This document shows positions 44,355 through 55,105 of a stretch of DNA of 64,000 nt, piece after piece. The DNA comes from Pezicula radicicola (Eukaryota; Ascomycota; Leotiomycetes; Helotiales; Dermateaceae). The stretch is from assembly GCA_003008705.1 (NCBI GenBank), contig PDUO01000005.1, forward strand, positions 437,997 through 501,996, in the 5' to 3' direction. Position numbers and translations under genes: made by a program. The notes under the pieces were generated by a model. That model saw only the letters and a list, made by a program, of their open reading frames with translations. It ran no database searches and was not told the origin of the DNA. Position 1 is the stretch's first letter. Every line of letters begins with the position of its first letter.

Positions 44355-47300
44355 GGTGTAGGCGAGGAGCTAAGCCTCGTCCTGCAGTTTGCAATAATCA
44401 GATATTTAAAGCAATAACTTTTTTATACCGCAACATGGGATGATGGGAATATTAGGTAGCATGCACAGTGCCGCGTCACTAGACGCTGAGAAGGTCGTCC
44501 AAAGGAGCAAACCATCGCATAGCCCTTGCGTTCGCTCTTTCCTTCGGAAGCTATAAAGCGATTATGAGACGGGCCTCGTTTAGAAACCCCGGTTATATCC
44601 TTATGGTTGTGGCGTGACATTTATTCCCAAAACCATTAGCAAGCCTCCCTGGTGTCTGCCTTGTGCCAGCTGCCTGCACGCCTGCGGCACAGACATTGTG
44701 GAGAGCCTTACACTGTACCTTTCCACTATCTACTGCGACAAATGGAGTAGGTACCTTGACCTGACAGCGACGGCAGCACGCACAGTGCATATGTATGACC
44801 TTGGCATGTATTTACTTGAGGTACCAAAGAACCTTCCTGCCAGTCCATTATTCCCGGATATTGTTGTTTCCGTCTCCATGTCTTTCGAAAGAGATCTATG
44901 GCTATGTTGGTGCTCGATATGGTGATGCACGCTTTCGGTACGTACTAATTAGATTATTCTTTATCTAAACGACCACCTTTCACATCCCAGCTAGGTACTC
45001 TCCTGCACCTCTAGAATGCATATACTGTACTATGCCGGATAATAAGCTATTAGACCTCGCCATTCCCTAAAACGCTTGGCTAAACCTTCTGAATTCGCGC
45101 TTCTCTAAGTACTTTTCCCATTAGAATCTCTCCTTGTGCCTTTGATATCTGATTGCATACATTCACATTTTTTAGTCCTTTGACATTCTAGAGCAGCTCA
45201 TTTCTAGTGAAAAATATGCAGTGCAAGGCTAGCAACTCTTCTTGCAGTGTCCATGCTCGTTTCTCCATAGTCGATGCTACCGAACTCAACATTCATAGCC
45301 TCGCAGGACACCTCATAGAACGTCCTGCCTGAAAGAAACGGCTCCAGTCCTGCCATTCTGATATCTACACATCGTTGCTATCTGCTAGAAATTTAGTTAA
45401 GTATTTTGGTTGAAGGAATGTAAAAACAAGGTTGCGCAATTTGAAGAGGTGGTCGGAAGCGAAATTCCGTATCACATCCTGACTGTAATTTGAATTGGAC
45501 TTTAGTAAATTCTGGCAACGAATCAGCGCCTATCAGCTAGACTAGATGGATCCAAAATCGGTCTTGGTAGGAGTCTAGTCCGTAGGACTCTTTGTATATT
45601 TAACAAGGCCGAGAACCAAAACCTCCACTGACCACCTTGATAGGTAGAAAGAGGTGGCTATGTTCCAGACAAGAGAATTTATATATGTTCACTATGACAA
45701 CTATAACCCATTTTCAAGAGGGCTAGAAAAGGATTCCCTCTGCACGCTTAGGCTGACTCATCGGCGTCATTCCCACGGCTCGGCTCGGGTTAGGATAGCG
45801 ACTGCTCAGGTCTAAAGACGGAAATGGAAAATGGTCATGTCGAGATTCCGACGTCGAATACGCTATATCTTAATCTATAAAAGTACACATTATCTGAGCT
45901 ATAGTAAAATGCGAGAATTACTGCCCTTTACTTTTATAAACTATCCCATCGAGCGGCGGTCCCCTAGCGTCTTCCTAACTCGAATGTCGCTAAAGTATGT
46001 TTTCTTCTGGTATGCTGTAAGTAGAGTATATAATAAAACTCTTCTCTTTTTCTTACACTTCCTACCTCTATGCGTATAATTTTCAACTAGGTATATAGAT
46101 ATCTACCCTTAAACTTTTAAATCGTGGGTAAAGTAGTAATAACAACTATTAGGACACATTAAAAGACTAAGGAACAGAAATTAGATCTACATACTACAGC
46201 AAGATTAGGTGCAGACACAATTCCTAAAACCGCTCCTACAGAATCGAAACAGCTATCATAGAGCATTCAAGAGTGTTTAAATATATCACACGACCGAAAG
46301 TTATAACAGAGTCGGGCGCTACCTCACTCATTCACATTCTTAAACTTTCTACCTCTCGCCTGTCTACCCTAATTCCTTTCCCTTTAAGTCAGCTATACAA
46401 GAGATAAAAGGCACCCTTAAACTTTACTGTCATTTCTAAATCCCTTGTCATACAAGTATTAATAATATTTTAAAGTAGTACTTCACTTTTTTGTATCCAA
46501 GCTTCTTGATAACTTGATCTTCCTTCTTACCTTTATTTCTTTCCATTCCTCCCTTGCTGACACTATTATCGTTGTCGGAGATGCATCTAGCGAATACGAC
46601 ACCTTCCAAGGAGCGAGTTCTCTTTGACTGTTGCTTTAACTACTCATTTAATTCGGTAGGCTTAGTGTGTAGGGAGCTCTACCTTTAAATATAATAATAG
46701 GAGTATGAGGTTGAGGTCACTTTTAAACCCCTTGCTATATAATTTTTTTACTTTTACTTGAAAAAAAAGTTACATCTCTAGGCGGAGTACAAGGGCGGCC
46801 TGCCTATAAATACAATAATAGCAACACATGGTGCCAAGGGAGACCATGGGGTTAGTTTTATTGTTTGAATATCTAGCAGACATATGTCCATAAAATGTAT
46901 ACTGGAATTTCTTTGTCTTTTTTCTAGATTGAATTTTCGGGAACAGTCAGGCATAATATCTCCGTCCTTCCTACAGCCCTACAGCCCTACAGCTCCCCAA
47001 CCCTCCAACCCTCCAACTACTGTCCTTCTATTCCTTACAAAAGTGTACACTCTGAGAATATGCTTAACGATTCTCGAAATTGGAAAGATGATGCAAGATA
47101 ACGAAAATCTATTATTGAGCGAAATTGGAAAAAGAGAAGCTAGCAAAATATTTTACCAGCTATTTATTAGTACCTACTCGAGTATACAAAATAATTGGCC
47201 GCTAGTAGCAAGAAACGAGACGTTCAGGAAGATTCTAGGCGAGGTATCGAAGACAGAAAGCATTGATAGGCCTAAGAACATGGTTGTTATGACTTATTTC

Positions 47301-48389
47301 TAACAACCGCTGCTGCACTTACTTAATGGCACCGCAGGAAGTTACCTTTAATGGGAGGGAAGCTTACATAATTGTCGAGGCATATGGGCCTACAGTTCTC
47401 AAAACTGAAACCTGAAAGAGATAAGCATAATAATCACTTGTCACTTCTATACTAGTTGTTACTTGACTTATTTCCCAAAACGAAGTTATGCTTCTAGGTA
47501 GGTATAGGAGCGCAATGGAGGTCTGCCTCTGAATACCATAACAGCAATAATCGATTATATTATCTGGTTATAGCACGAAGAAGGCTAGAATAACACTGAT
47601 GAGGACTGGTTGCAGCTTGAGGAGACAGCAATAATGGCTACGCCGAAGTGTTGTAGCAAGAAGAAAGCAATACCTATTCTACGTTCTGTGTGTCTTATAC
47701 TCTAACATCGCTGGCTCTGTCCCGTCGTGTTAGCAGTAGGGATTGATTCGGTTATTGTTTTTGAAATAACGAGTGCTGTATAACGTGGCGGTAAGTGTGA
47801 GAAGAAGAAATGTTAAAATATTCTTAATCCTCTTAAAATACTAGAGATCCCAGGCTGTAAATCCACTTGTAAGCTAGAGGTTATAGTAATTAATTCTTAT
47901 AGCGATAGACTTTTATCAACATTCCAAGGCTATACTTGTAGGAAGTATTGTTAGTAAGAGTAATAGCTGTTTAGAAATTAGAGAAAAGGCAGATACAAAC
48001 CCATATCTACTCTCTTATCTCCTGCTTCTCCTTCTCCTCCGCCAACTTTCCCTGCGTGTGAAAATTGTAGCAGAAACGCATCAAAATATTGGTATTACTA
48101 GCCTAGAGAAAACTGGAGAAATGAATAATTAGGTTTACTATCTATTTTGCAGAAAGGTCATATTAACTATCTTGATCTATTGTTCCTTTTCTTGCGAAAA
48201 TGAAATACATAAAATAAGAATGAACAAGTCAAGCGAGTTGTTACTTGTACTATAGTTGTTATAGAACCCAGATTAAACTTTATAATTTTATTATGTTAAA
48301 TATTAAAGTGAGTAACAGGACTCTAACCCTGGTAGGTCAACATGATTTTCGCTTGTGTATTTCTATGGCTCTTGCTATTTACTGTATAG
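44355..48389. other. Gene-poor AT-rich block with decayed repeats
   Basis: 4 kb without a supported gene. The longest frame is a 139-codon plus-strand one at 46884-47303, containing (ccctacagc)n and (ccctccaac)n tandem units and no known domain. Phrases such as 'gcctgcctataaatacaataatagcaac' (about 46797) and 'gtctgcctctgaataccataacagcaat' (about 47520), preceded by similar sequence, suggest two diverged copies of one repeat, with a third trace near 46680. TpA richness suggests RIP (inference). Confidence 0.5.
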
Positions 48390-49649
48390 CTATTTCCTCA
48401 AAAACGTCAAAGCTGCAATGCAAAGAGCATCCACTCCAACTTTCATCGTTGGTTGTATAACCGGCGCAAAAAGGGCCGAGTGGTTTCCGGGGATCTCTTC
48501 TTGATTGCCTTCTCTCTGGACCTTATCCCAAAGTTCTGCATCGATACCCCCAATGAACCAAAAGCAACACGGAAGATCTTTGCAAGTACCCAGCGTAGAA
48601 AAGTCTTCACTAACATTGGTTCTCGGTATATCACCGTCAAAGTCCTCAAAATGACTTTCGAATGATGCGGCCAGTTGAGACGCCACATGTTTGTCATTTG
48701 AGGTAGGCGGAAACCGTCGTGTTGGAGTGAACAATGGCGGTTTGGGCGAGCCGCTAGCCATGCACTCGGCCTCTACGATCCGCTGGATAGCAGATATGAT
48801 TTTCTGCCGAGTATCCAGTTTGACAGTCCTGAAATCAAGCCCAATTTCAGCCCTATCTGCAATGATATTCTCGGTCTGGCCAGCCTGTAGACTTCCAACG
48901 GTTACGACAGCGAGATCACTTGGGTCAATCTCTCTGCTCACAATGCCCTGCAGTCTAACAACAATATGTGCAGCGAGAAGCGCAGGATCTACTGTCTGAT
49001 GTGGTAGTGATCCATGGCCACCGCGCCCGTAGATGGTAATTTTAAGACTGTCAGCAGCAGCCATGATTGTGCCAGGACGTGAGCCAACGCTTCCTGCACG
49101 CATTCGCATTACGTGCTGGCCAAAGAGATAATCCGGAACGGGGACCTTCGAATAAAGTCCATCGTCAACCATAGCCTGCGCGCCTCCGCCCCGTTCTTCG
49201 TCTGGCTGAAACAGCACGATTAAAGTCCCACTCCACGCGTACTGAATGTTTGCAAGCGTTTCGGCTGCTGCGAGTAAACAAGTCATGTGCATATCATGCC
49301 CACAAGCATGCATCACTGGCTTTTCAATGCCGTCGGCGTCACGCATGGTGACCGAGCTCGCGTAAGGGAGCCCAGTAAGCTCTTTGACAGGAAGTGCGTC
49401 CATATCAGCCCGTAGAAGAATGGTCTTCCCAACGCCATTTCTGAGCACTCCTGCGAGCCCATAGCCACCGATATTGGTATGGATTTCGTACGCTTTTAAC
49501 TGGGACAGGTGGGCTGCGACCTTTCGAGATGTAGATTCCTCTTGTTGCGAGAGTTCAGGATGAGCGTGAAAATACTTGTAAAGATCCTCATAAGGGGCCA
49601 AGTCTAAAGAAGCATCTTTCAATATTTCTGATAAACTTCTTTGTGCCAT
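48390..49649 (-). CDS. M20D family amidohydrolase / metallopeptidase
   Basis: Metal-dependent hydrolase of N-acyl or amide bonds, related to hippurate hydrolase and the IAA-amino-acid hydrolases of plants. 419 aa, intronless, ATG at 49649. Family blocks in order: YFHAHPELSQQEESTSRKVA near the N-terminus, LRADMDALPVKELTGLPY, the metal-binding HACGHDMHMT (Cys plus two His), LFQPDEERGGGAQAMVDDGL (with the catalytic Glu in the PDEE position), and the lid-domain start GRGGHGSLPHQTVDP. NHSALFAP near the C-terminus supplies a late metal-ligand His. No signal peptide, so probably cytosolic. The natural substrate is not readable from sequence. The gene is isolated between two gene-free blocks. Confidence 0.93.
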   Translation of the reverse strand: MAQRSLSEILKDASLDLAPYEDLYKYFHAHPELSQQEESTSRKVAAHLSQLKAYEIHTNIGGYGLAGVLRNGVGKTILLRADMDALPVKELTGLPYASSVTMRDADGIEKPVMHACGHDMHMTCLLAAAETLANIQYAWSGTLIVLFQPDEERGGGAQAMVDDGLYSKVPVPDYLFGQHVMRMRAGSVGSRPGTIMAAADSLKITIYGRGGHGSLPHQTVDPALLAAHIVVRLQGIVSREIDPSDLAVVTVGSLQAGQTENIIADRAEIGLDFRTVKLDTRQKIISAIQRIVEAECMASGSPKPPLFTPTRRFPPTSNDKHVASQLAASFESHFEDFDGDIPRTNVSEDFSTLGTCKDLPCCFWFIGGIDAELWDKVQREGNQEEIPGNHSALFAPVIQPTMKVGVDALCIAALTFLRK

Positions 49650-50963
49650 CGTTGTTGACCTGTCGGCAATGCGTTAGGGAGAATGAGAGGGAAAGTTTCT
49701 GGGTAGGCGTAGTAGGCCACGATGAGGCCAATAATGAGACTATTCAGAGTATTCAAAAGGTAGGCAAAACCTAGTAAATTCAGTGTAAGGCAAGGAGTGA
49801 AGACAGGTGGTGGCCTTAGTGCGAAATACTGGCCTATTACTCAGCAATTATTCGGTTATTTGTTATGTACGGAGTAGCTCTTTGCGGACTATTAGCCGAC
49901 AGAATGACAATTGGCTACGCTGCCACTCAGCTGATCAGCCGATGTGCTATATACCTGGGGTCTTCCCATAAAAATCTCTTGTTATGTGAATATGCTCACA
50001 ACAACCTAAAATTTCTAAGTCATCGTTTGTAGAGCAATAAAAGTCATTGTGAATCTTGTGACGAAGGCTCACATCAGAATTGACATGGTCGATGATTTTG
50101 AGGATATCATGGAATCTATGACTGGATATTTATTATAACTTATAAGCAAAAAGCATGAGAAAGTCTGAAATTTATAAATTTTCCATACTATTCGCAGAAT
50201 TGATCGAATCCTACATTTGGACTTAAAGAGGTTCAAAAAGCGCACAGGTAGCTAACTATGCCTAAGCTGTGGTCTACAGTCTATGTGAAATATATCAATA
50301 AAACATCTATATACTGCATAATATCTGTTAAAACACAGGCACTTCCAAGTTGGACCGAATGAGGAAAGTATTCCATATTAAGGTCAACCGCAACGTTCTC
50401 TACGATTGCTACACCGCTAGTGTAGGGTAGTTGAATAGTGGCCATATTGGTGTTTCGGCCGGAACATAGTAAACAATTGCTGGATAGCCCAAAACCCATT
50501 TTATAATGGCTAGAGCCAGAGGTATCCATGGAATTTAATATACTTTCAAAACTCCCGAGGGATGTGTTAGTATGATATACTAAACCTCTTCATCGGACAA
50601 TGGGTACACAGGCGTGTTTCCCAAATGAGATGGGGGATTGACTAGTTCATAGAGCGGATAAATGTCGATCTGACTTACCGAAGAATTTAAGATATCACAC
50701 CGACAAAGTGAAAGCTAGAGAGTGGTAGAGAAATATAAAGCATTATACAATCTGCTTAGTAGAAGGTAGTTATAATTTCAAGAAAAGACACTAGACAGTT
50801 TGTATCAGAATAATTGTGTGATTTACATATCTAAGTTCCTAATGAGAACTCCATACCAGAATATTCCTTCATTTCCTCCTTCCTTCATTCTGAATCCTCA
50901 CTTGCTACATAAGATAACTAAACATCCCTAATTCCATCTCAAAGGTCCCAAGATGTTGGACTA
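49650..50963. other. Intergenic, no well-supported gene
   Basis: An 82-codon ATG-started minus-strand frame at 50281-50529 (MDTSGSSHYKMGFGLSS) has no recognisable features. The rest is AT-rich. Confidence 0.4.
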
Positions 50964-51785
50964 TCAAGGCAGCCGAGTACCCCTACGGATGGCCTCCCCG
51001 ACATCATAAAAAGGACTATCAATCTCCAAATCAGGGATCCCTTCCTGAAGACCCCGAAGAGCAACGATTCTCATGTGGGTATTTTCTTCCAGCCAATCGA
51101 TCCAATACGAAATCACTGCCTCAATATGAAGGACGCGTTGATAGGTCACAAGAAGTGAATCTGAAATAGTTGGAACATTTTTGTGGATCCTTCCAACATT
51201 ACTCTGTGTATAACATTCCCCATCGGCAGTAAAATCGCTCTTGAAGTCCTTGATCTCAGTTCGGCAACTAGGACACTCGAATTTTGTTCTTGTGTTTTGT
51301 CCCCATGCTCGTTGCCATGCTCTCATCCACTCTTCAATGCATTCGTAATGGAAGACATGTTGGCATGGATTAACTTGTGCCGGATGACAGGTTTCTGTGT
51401 AGGCCTCTAGGCAGATCGAGCATTTGTTAGTGTCTTTCCATGGACAGTTTGGTGGCATGATGTTGCTCCATGAAGCAACCTCTTCCTCCCACGGATCAGG
51501 AATTTTCCGAGCTTTTGGTTCCTCTCGAGGACCGGTGGTCATTTCATGTCCAGGTTCGTTAGATTCGACAACTGGATTAGCTTCAATCTCAGGTTGAGAT
51601 TCCATGTTGGTAGCCGTGATTTGGTTTTGACCGGGTGCTTGTTCATGGTTAAGATGGCATTCGATACTTATGTTGATGCTTTCACCGTCATCAAAAGTTG
51701 ATTCGTACTCATGACGAGTTTCGATGTTGGTGGGCGTGGGGACGTTGCAGTCCGTGGCGGAATTAAGTCTTGAATTAGAGTCCAT
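50964..51785 (-). CDS. RING-H2 finger protein, likely E3 ubiquitin ligase
   Basis: 273 aa, intronless, ATG at 51785. The N-terminal half is acidic, rich in Glu, Asn and Ser, and probably disordered. The RING is at about aa 120-180: CSICLEAYTETCHPAQVNPC then QHVFHYECIEEWMRAW and FECPSCRTEI, which gives the C-x2-C ... C-x-H-x3-H/C ... C-x2-C ligand layout with an unusually long spacer (RAWQRAWGQNTRTKFE) before the last pair. The C-terminal part has a Trp-containing helix (AVISYWIDWLEENTHMRIVA). No membrane helix. Similar small RING proteins occur in multiple copies in Leotiomycete genomes (recollection). Role is inferred as substrate ubiquitination; partners unknown. Confidence 0.85.
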   Translation of the reverse strand: MDSNSRLNSATDCNVPTPTNIETRHEYESTFDDGESINISIECHLNHEQAPGQNQITATNMESQPEIEANPVVESNEPGHEMTTGPREEPKARKIPDPWEEEVASWSNIMPPNCPWKDTNKCSICLEAYTETCHPAQVNPCQHVFHYECIEEWMRAWQRAWGQNTRTKFECPSCRTEIKDFKSDFTADGECYTQSNVGRIHKNVPTISDSLLVTYQRVLHIEAVISYWIDWLEENTHMRIVALRGLQEGIPDLEIDSPFYDVGEAIRRGTRLP

Positions 51786-51810
51786 AGTTGCGTAAAGTTC
51801 TTAGCGCAAA

Positions 51811-51942
51811 GGCTTTGGTAGTTGGGTAATTGTTTTGGTTGAATTGGTGTTGAGTGTTCAAAAGTTTTGGCGTGAAGCTTTTGGTAATTGGGTGATATTT
51901 TGGGTGTATTGGTGCTGGTAATTTTGAAGTTTTGGTGGCGAA
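51811..51942. repeat. 66-base tandem duplication in the leader of the RING gene
   Basis: Two diverged units (51811-51876 and 51877-51942) align from 'gctttggta(g/a)ttgggt' to 'gttttggcg/gttttggtggcg'. They lie 26-157 bases upstream of the RING start codon. Confidence 0.75.
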
Positions 51943-52887
51943 ATGAAAAGAGGAATTGGGGAAACTGGAGGCTCTTATATAGTTGAGTTCGAGGTGAATT
52001 AGTTTAATTGGCAATTGGTACAGCTAAAAAATTCACCTAGTGCAAGCAGTTCAATTTGAAAATTTTGCAGTGATTCCCCTTTAGTTTCAGACTGGGAAAT
52101 AAAAAGAACTGTCTATATCATAACGGTCTACACTAGTGCTATAAAATGTTTTGACTACTCTATACTATCAACCCTTACTATTTTAGTGTAATAACTAATC
52201 TTCTGAATAGTAAGAAAAGGCTCAAAAGTGACCAAGAGCTAGTTTAACTTGCAATTTTAGTGTCAAATCAAAACATTTTGAACTAGTGACAACTTCAAGC
52301 GAGTCGACAATGGAATATATAGCCATAGCTACTGATATGCTAGTATTTAGCTACTGTAATTTACATACAACCCGCCATGTAATTATTATTTTACCGAAAC
52401 AGCCCCTAAAAAGACATTTTGCTTCTATCTTTTACCCACCTAACTCTACATTAATTCAGTAAAGGTACATTATCCAGCAACGAAGGCTACGAGGTAGAGT
52501 CGAAAGCTTTTATTACTAAATCTTTTGTGGAACGTTGTTACGCTGATTTAATTGTGACTAAGGTTGCAAAGTTGCAACACACTTGACTTCGATAAGTTAC
52601 TTAATTTGTGCGTTCTTACCATTCTACTAGCCTGTTCCCTAAACTCTAAATATATAGTCAACATTAGCCATATAAGCGGAGCCCGACAATAACTTACCAA
52701 AGCAGTTTCAGTTAGTTTCACAGCTGACTACATAGCGACGTGCCAGCAGTAGCTTAGTTTCTAATTTCTATAACAGTCTAACCAGCACTAAAAAATTTAT
52801 TCTTCGACACCCAACTGGCAAATCCAAGAATCGATTTTCTTCCATTCCCATAGAAAAAAACAAGCCTAGCTAGTCCAGTCTAATACC
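51943..52887. other. AT-rich intergenic, no gene seen
   Basis: Promoter of the RING gene plus the 3' region of the O-methyltransferase gene. No frame of note. Confidence 0.4.
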
Positions 52888-53613
52888 CTACCTAACAACA
52901 GCCATCAAAAACCCATCTCTCGACTGCTCACTAACCATCTGCAAAACCACAGCATCAACCCTCTCATCCTTACCAACATTCTCAATACAAAACCTAGCCC
53001 CCTTAACATGATCAGCCTTCTGACTCTCCTCATTAACCAACTCCCCACCAACAACCATATTATCAACCATAACACAAGCACCACTTCCCCCAAGTTTAAC
53101 CGCAAGATCAAAATAAGTCCAATTATTCAACTTATCAGCATCAATAAAAGTCAATCCAAACCTCGGTCTCTTCCCCTCTTCCACCTCTTCAAGAAGTTTC
53201 GTCATAATTGGGGCCGCAGGTCCTTCAATAACAGTAACTCTATCACTAACCCCCGCATTCTCAATATTCTCCCTCGCTACCTTAGCATTCAACGGATTAA
53301 TTTCAATACTCGTGATATGAATTTCTGGATTTTCTGTCGCGATGAAAATCGGTGTATATGCTCCTAATGTTCCTACTTCGAGAACGTGTTGCACTTTACT
53401 AGCTTTGCAATGAAGAGCGATGAATTTACTTTGTACGGGACATGTTTGAATAGGTGGGAGACCTTTCTCTATCGAGTTGAAGACGGCGTATTGGAGGGCT
53501 TTGGTGTTGGGTTTTGAGGGTGGGTGGAGGTGGGAGAGCGTATATTCGTCCACGGCTACCCAGGAGGGGTCTGGCATTCGACGGTTGCCCCAGGAGATTG
53601 CTGGGATGGACAT
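52888..53613 (-). CDS. Class I SAM-dependent O-methyltransferase (CCoAOMT-like)
   Basis: Small-molecule O-methyltransferase, 241 aa, single exon with ATG at 53613 (MSIPAISWGNRRMPDPSW). Conserved blocks: PPIQTCPVQSKFIALHCKAS before motif I, then VLEVGTLGAYTPIFIA (SAM-binding Gly loop), HITSIEINPLNAKVARENIE, RVTVIEGPA, and LTFIDADKLNNWTYFDLAVK with the acidic metal ligands, followed by VMVDNMVVGG. The length and the IDADK/VDN pair match the metal-dependent CCoAOMT/COMT fold family (usually 220-250 aa). Acceptor unknown; catechols or phenolics would be usual. No signal peptide. It is isolated, with AT-rich sequence on both sides, so no pathway link can be drawn. Confidence 0.92.
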   Translation of the reverse strand: MSIPAISWGNRRMPDPSWVAVDEYTLSHLHPPSKPNTKALQYAVFNSIEKGLPPIQTCPVQSKFIALHCKASKVQHVLEVGTLGAYTPIFIATENPEIHITSIEINPLNAKVARENIENAGVSDRVTVIEGPAAPIMTKLLEEVEEGKRPRFGLTFIDADKLNNWTYFDLAVKLGGSGACVMVDNMVVGGELVNEESQKADHVKGARFCIENVGKDERVDAVVLQMVSEQSRDGFLMAVVR

Positions 53614-55105
53614 GTTTCTTTTCTTTTTGGGGTTTAGTTTATGATAAAAGTTTATAAAGTGGAGTTTGTTTGGTGGGGAAGAGGTTTGTTCCTTGGAGAG
53701 ATTGAATTAGGAGACTGATATGTTCTGAAGGAAGAAGTTGATTTTGACTTATGTATATAAAGAATCCTAACGGCGAAAACGATTCCGTTGTCCGATCTTA
53801 AGGGCCACTTATTTTTGGGAGGTACTATGTCGTCCGAAAGGTACTAAGTTTCATCAAGTAAGGCCCAATGATGCATTGAGATATCTTTGCTTGATGCTCG
53901 CTTAGATAAGGCAGACGACAAGCGGCGCCAAGTAGCGGCGCCAAGTGATCCGAAGACCGACACAACCTCTTAATCATCTGATGATATGATGTGGTCCCGA
54001 ACACATAGGTAGTTTCGCAGATCTACTGTCCGACCTAAACATTCTCTGTTGATAGGTTTGATAAGGCAACTTGTCTAAGTTGTTGCGTGTTGCATGTTGA
54101 AGCCTGGAGTTACGCGTCGTTTGTTAGGTACGGATACGAGTACGGAGTTCGGATTGCAAATAATAGAGGATTGCAAATAATAGATAATTGCAATCCTCGC
54201 TTGTGTTACTACCGTAGCTCTATAAAGATGGAGCTCTTTGCATTTCAATTTAGGGTACACTTTTCTAAAATGTATGTGCTCTATACAGTATCCCTTACTC
54301 TGTAATACGCACTATACCGCTTTTTAAGGTGTGCCCTGTAGAGCTCCCTATAATATTATATTGCTTGGCAGGAAGCAGACGGTAAGAAAAAGCACAGTCC
54401 ACCAGCCGTATTACAGAGGAAGGGATAGAGTTTATAATATTGTCGCTAGCCTTCACTTTTTTACTACCGTACGAACTAGTTTCTAAGGGATCATTTTGAT
54501 CAGGGCAAGTAAGTTACTTGAGTCCATCTCTCAATTCTGAATAGATTCTGTTTGAGTAACAATTAGCGCAAGGCCATTACTGTGGGACTCTTATAAAGTG
54601 ATTGGTAAGATACCAGCCGCGAAAGCCTCGAATTGTCTATAAGCATATAGCTATTCCCCTAAACAAGGCAGAAAACGTCCAGTATCTCTAAATCTCATAG
54701 ATTTGAAACATTCATATCTTAACTTATTAAAAAGTAAGGTAAACCCATCGATTTCCTGCCATGCCACTCAGCAACTTTATAACATCTTGACTCTGTTTAA
54801 CCATTGTTGTGACTAGAGAATAGATATAAGAAAAGCACCCTAGTTGGCATAATTTATGTAGAGGAAAGTATATTTATGATTGCTCATGACAATAGGCAAC
54901 CCAAACTCTACGGGGTAGCAAGCAAGATAACAATAAACAAACTATACAAATAGTATAAACTCTAAACCAAAAGCTAATAAAACACAAAATGCCACCCTCA
55001 CCATTTTCTTTTCTTTCTTTTTTTAAGATACCTATAACCTATAACCTCACATAAACAAATCCCAAAACCCCCCCAACCTAACTCAAGCCAAGCCAAATCA
55101 AACCC
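53614..55105. other. Intergenic with small inverted and tandem repeats
   Basis: No gene supported. At 54158-54198 'ggattgcaaataatag(a)' is repeated and followed by its partial complement 'ttgcaatcc'. Around 54200-54430, 'agggtacac / ggtgtgccct' and 'ctgtaatacg / cgtattacag' form nested inverted pairs, which suggests a small decayed palindromic element. Confidence 0.45.

Noticed and set aside
46884..47303. 139-codon ORF in the AT-rich desert
   Set aside because: Contains low-complexity tandem units and no domain; single open frame of this size is expected by chance among so many frames.
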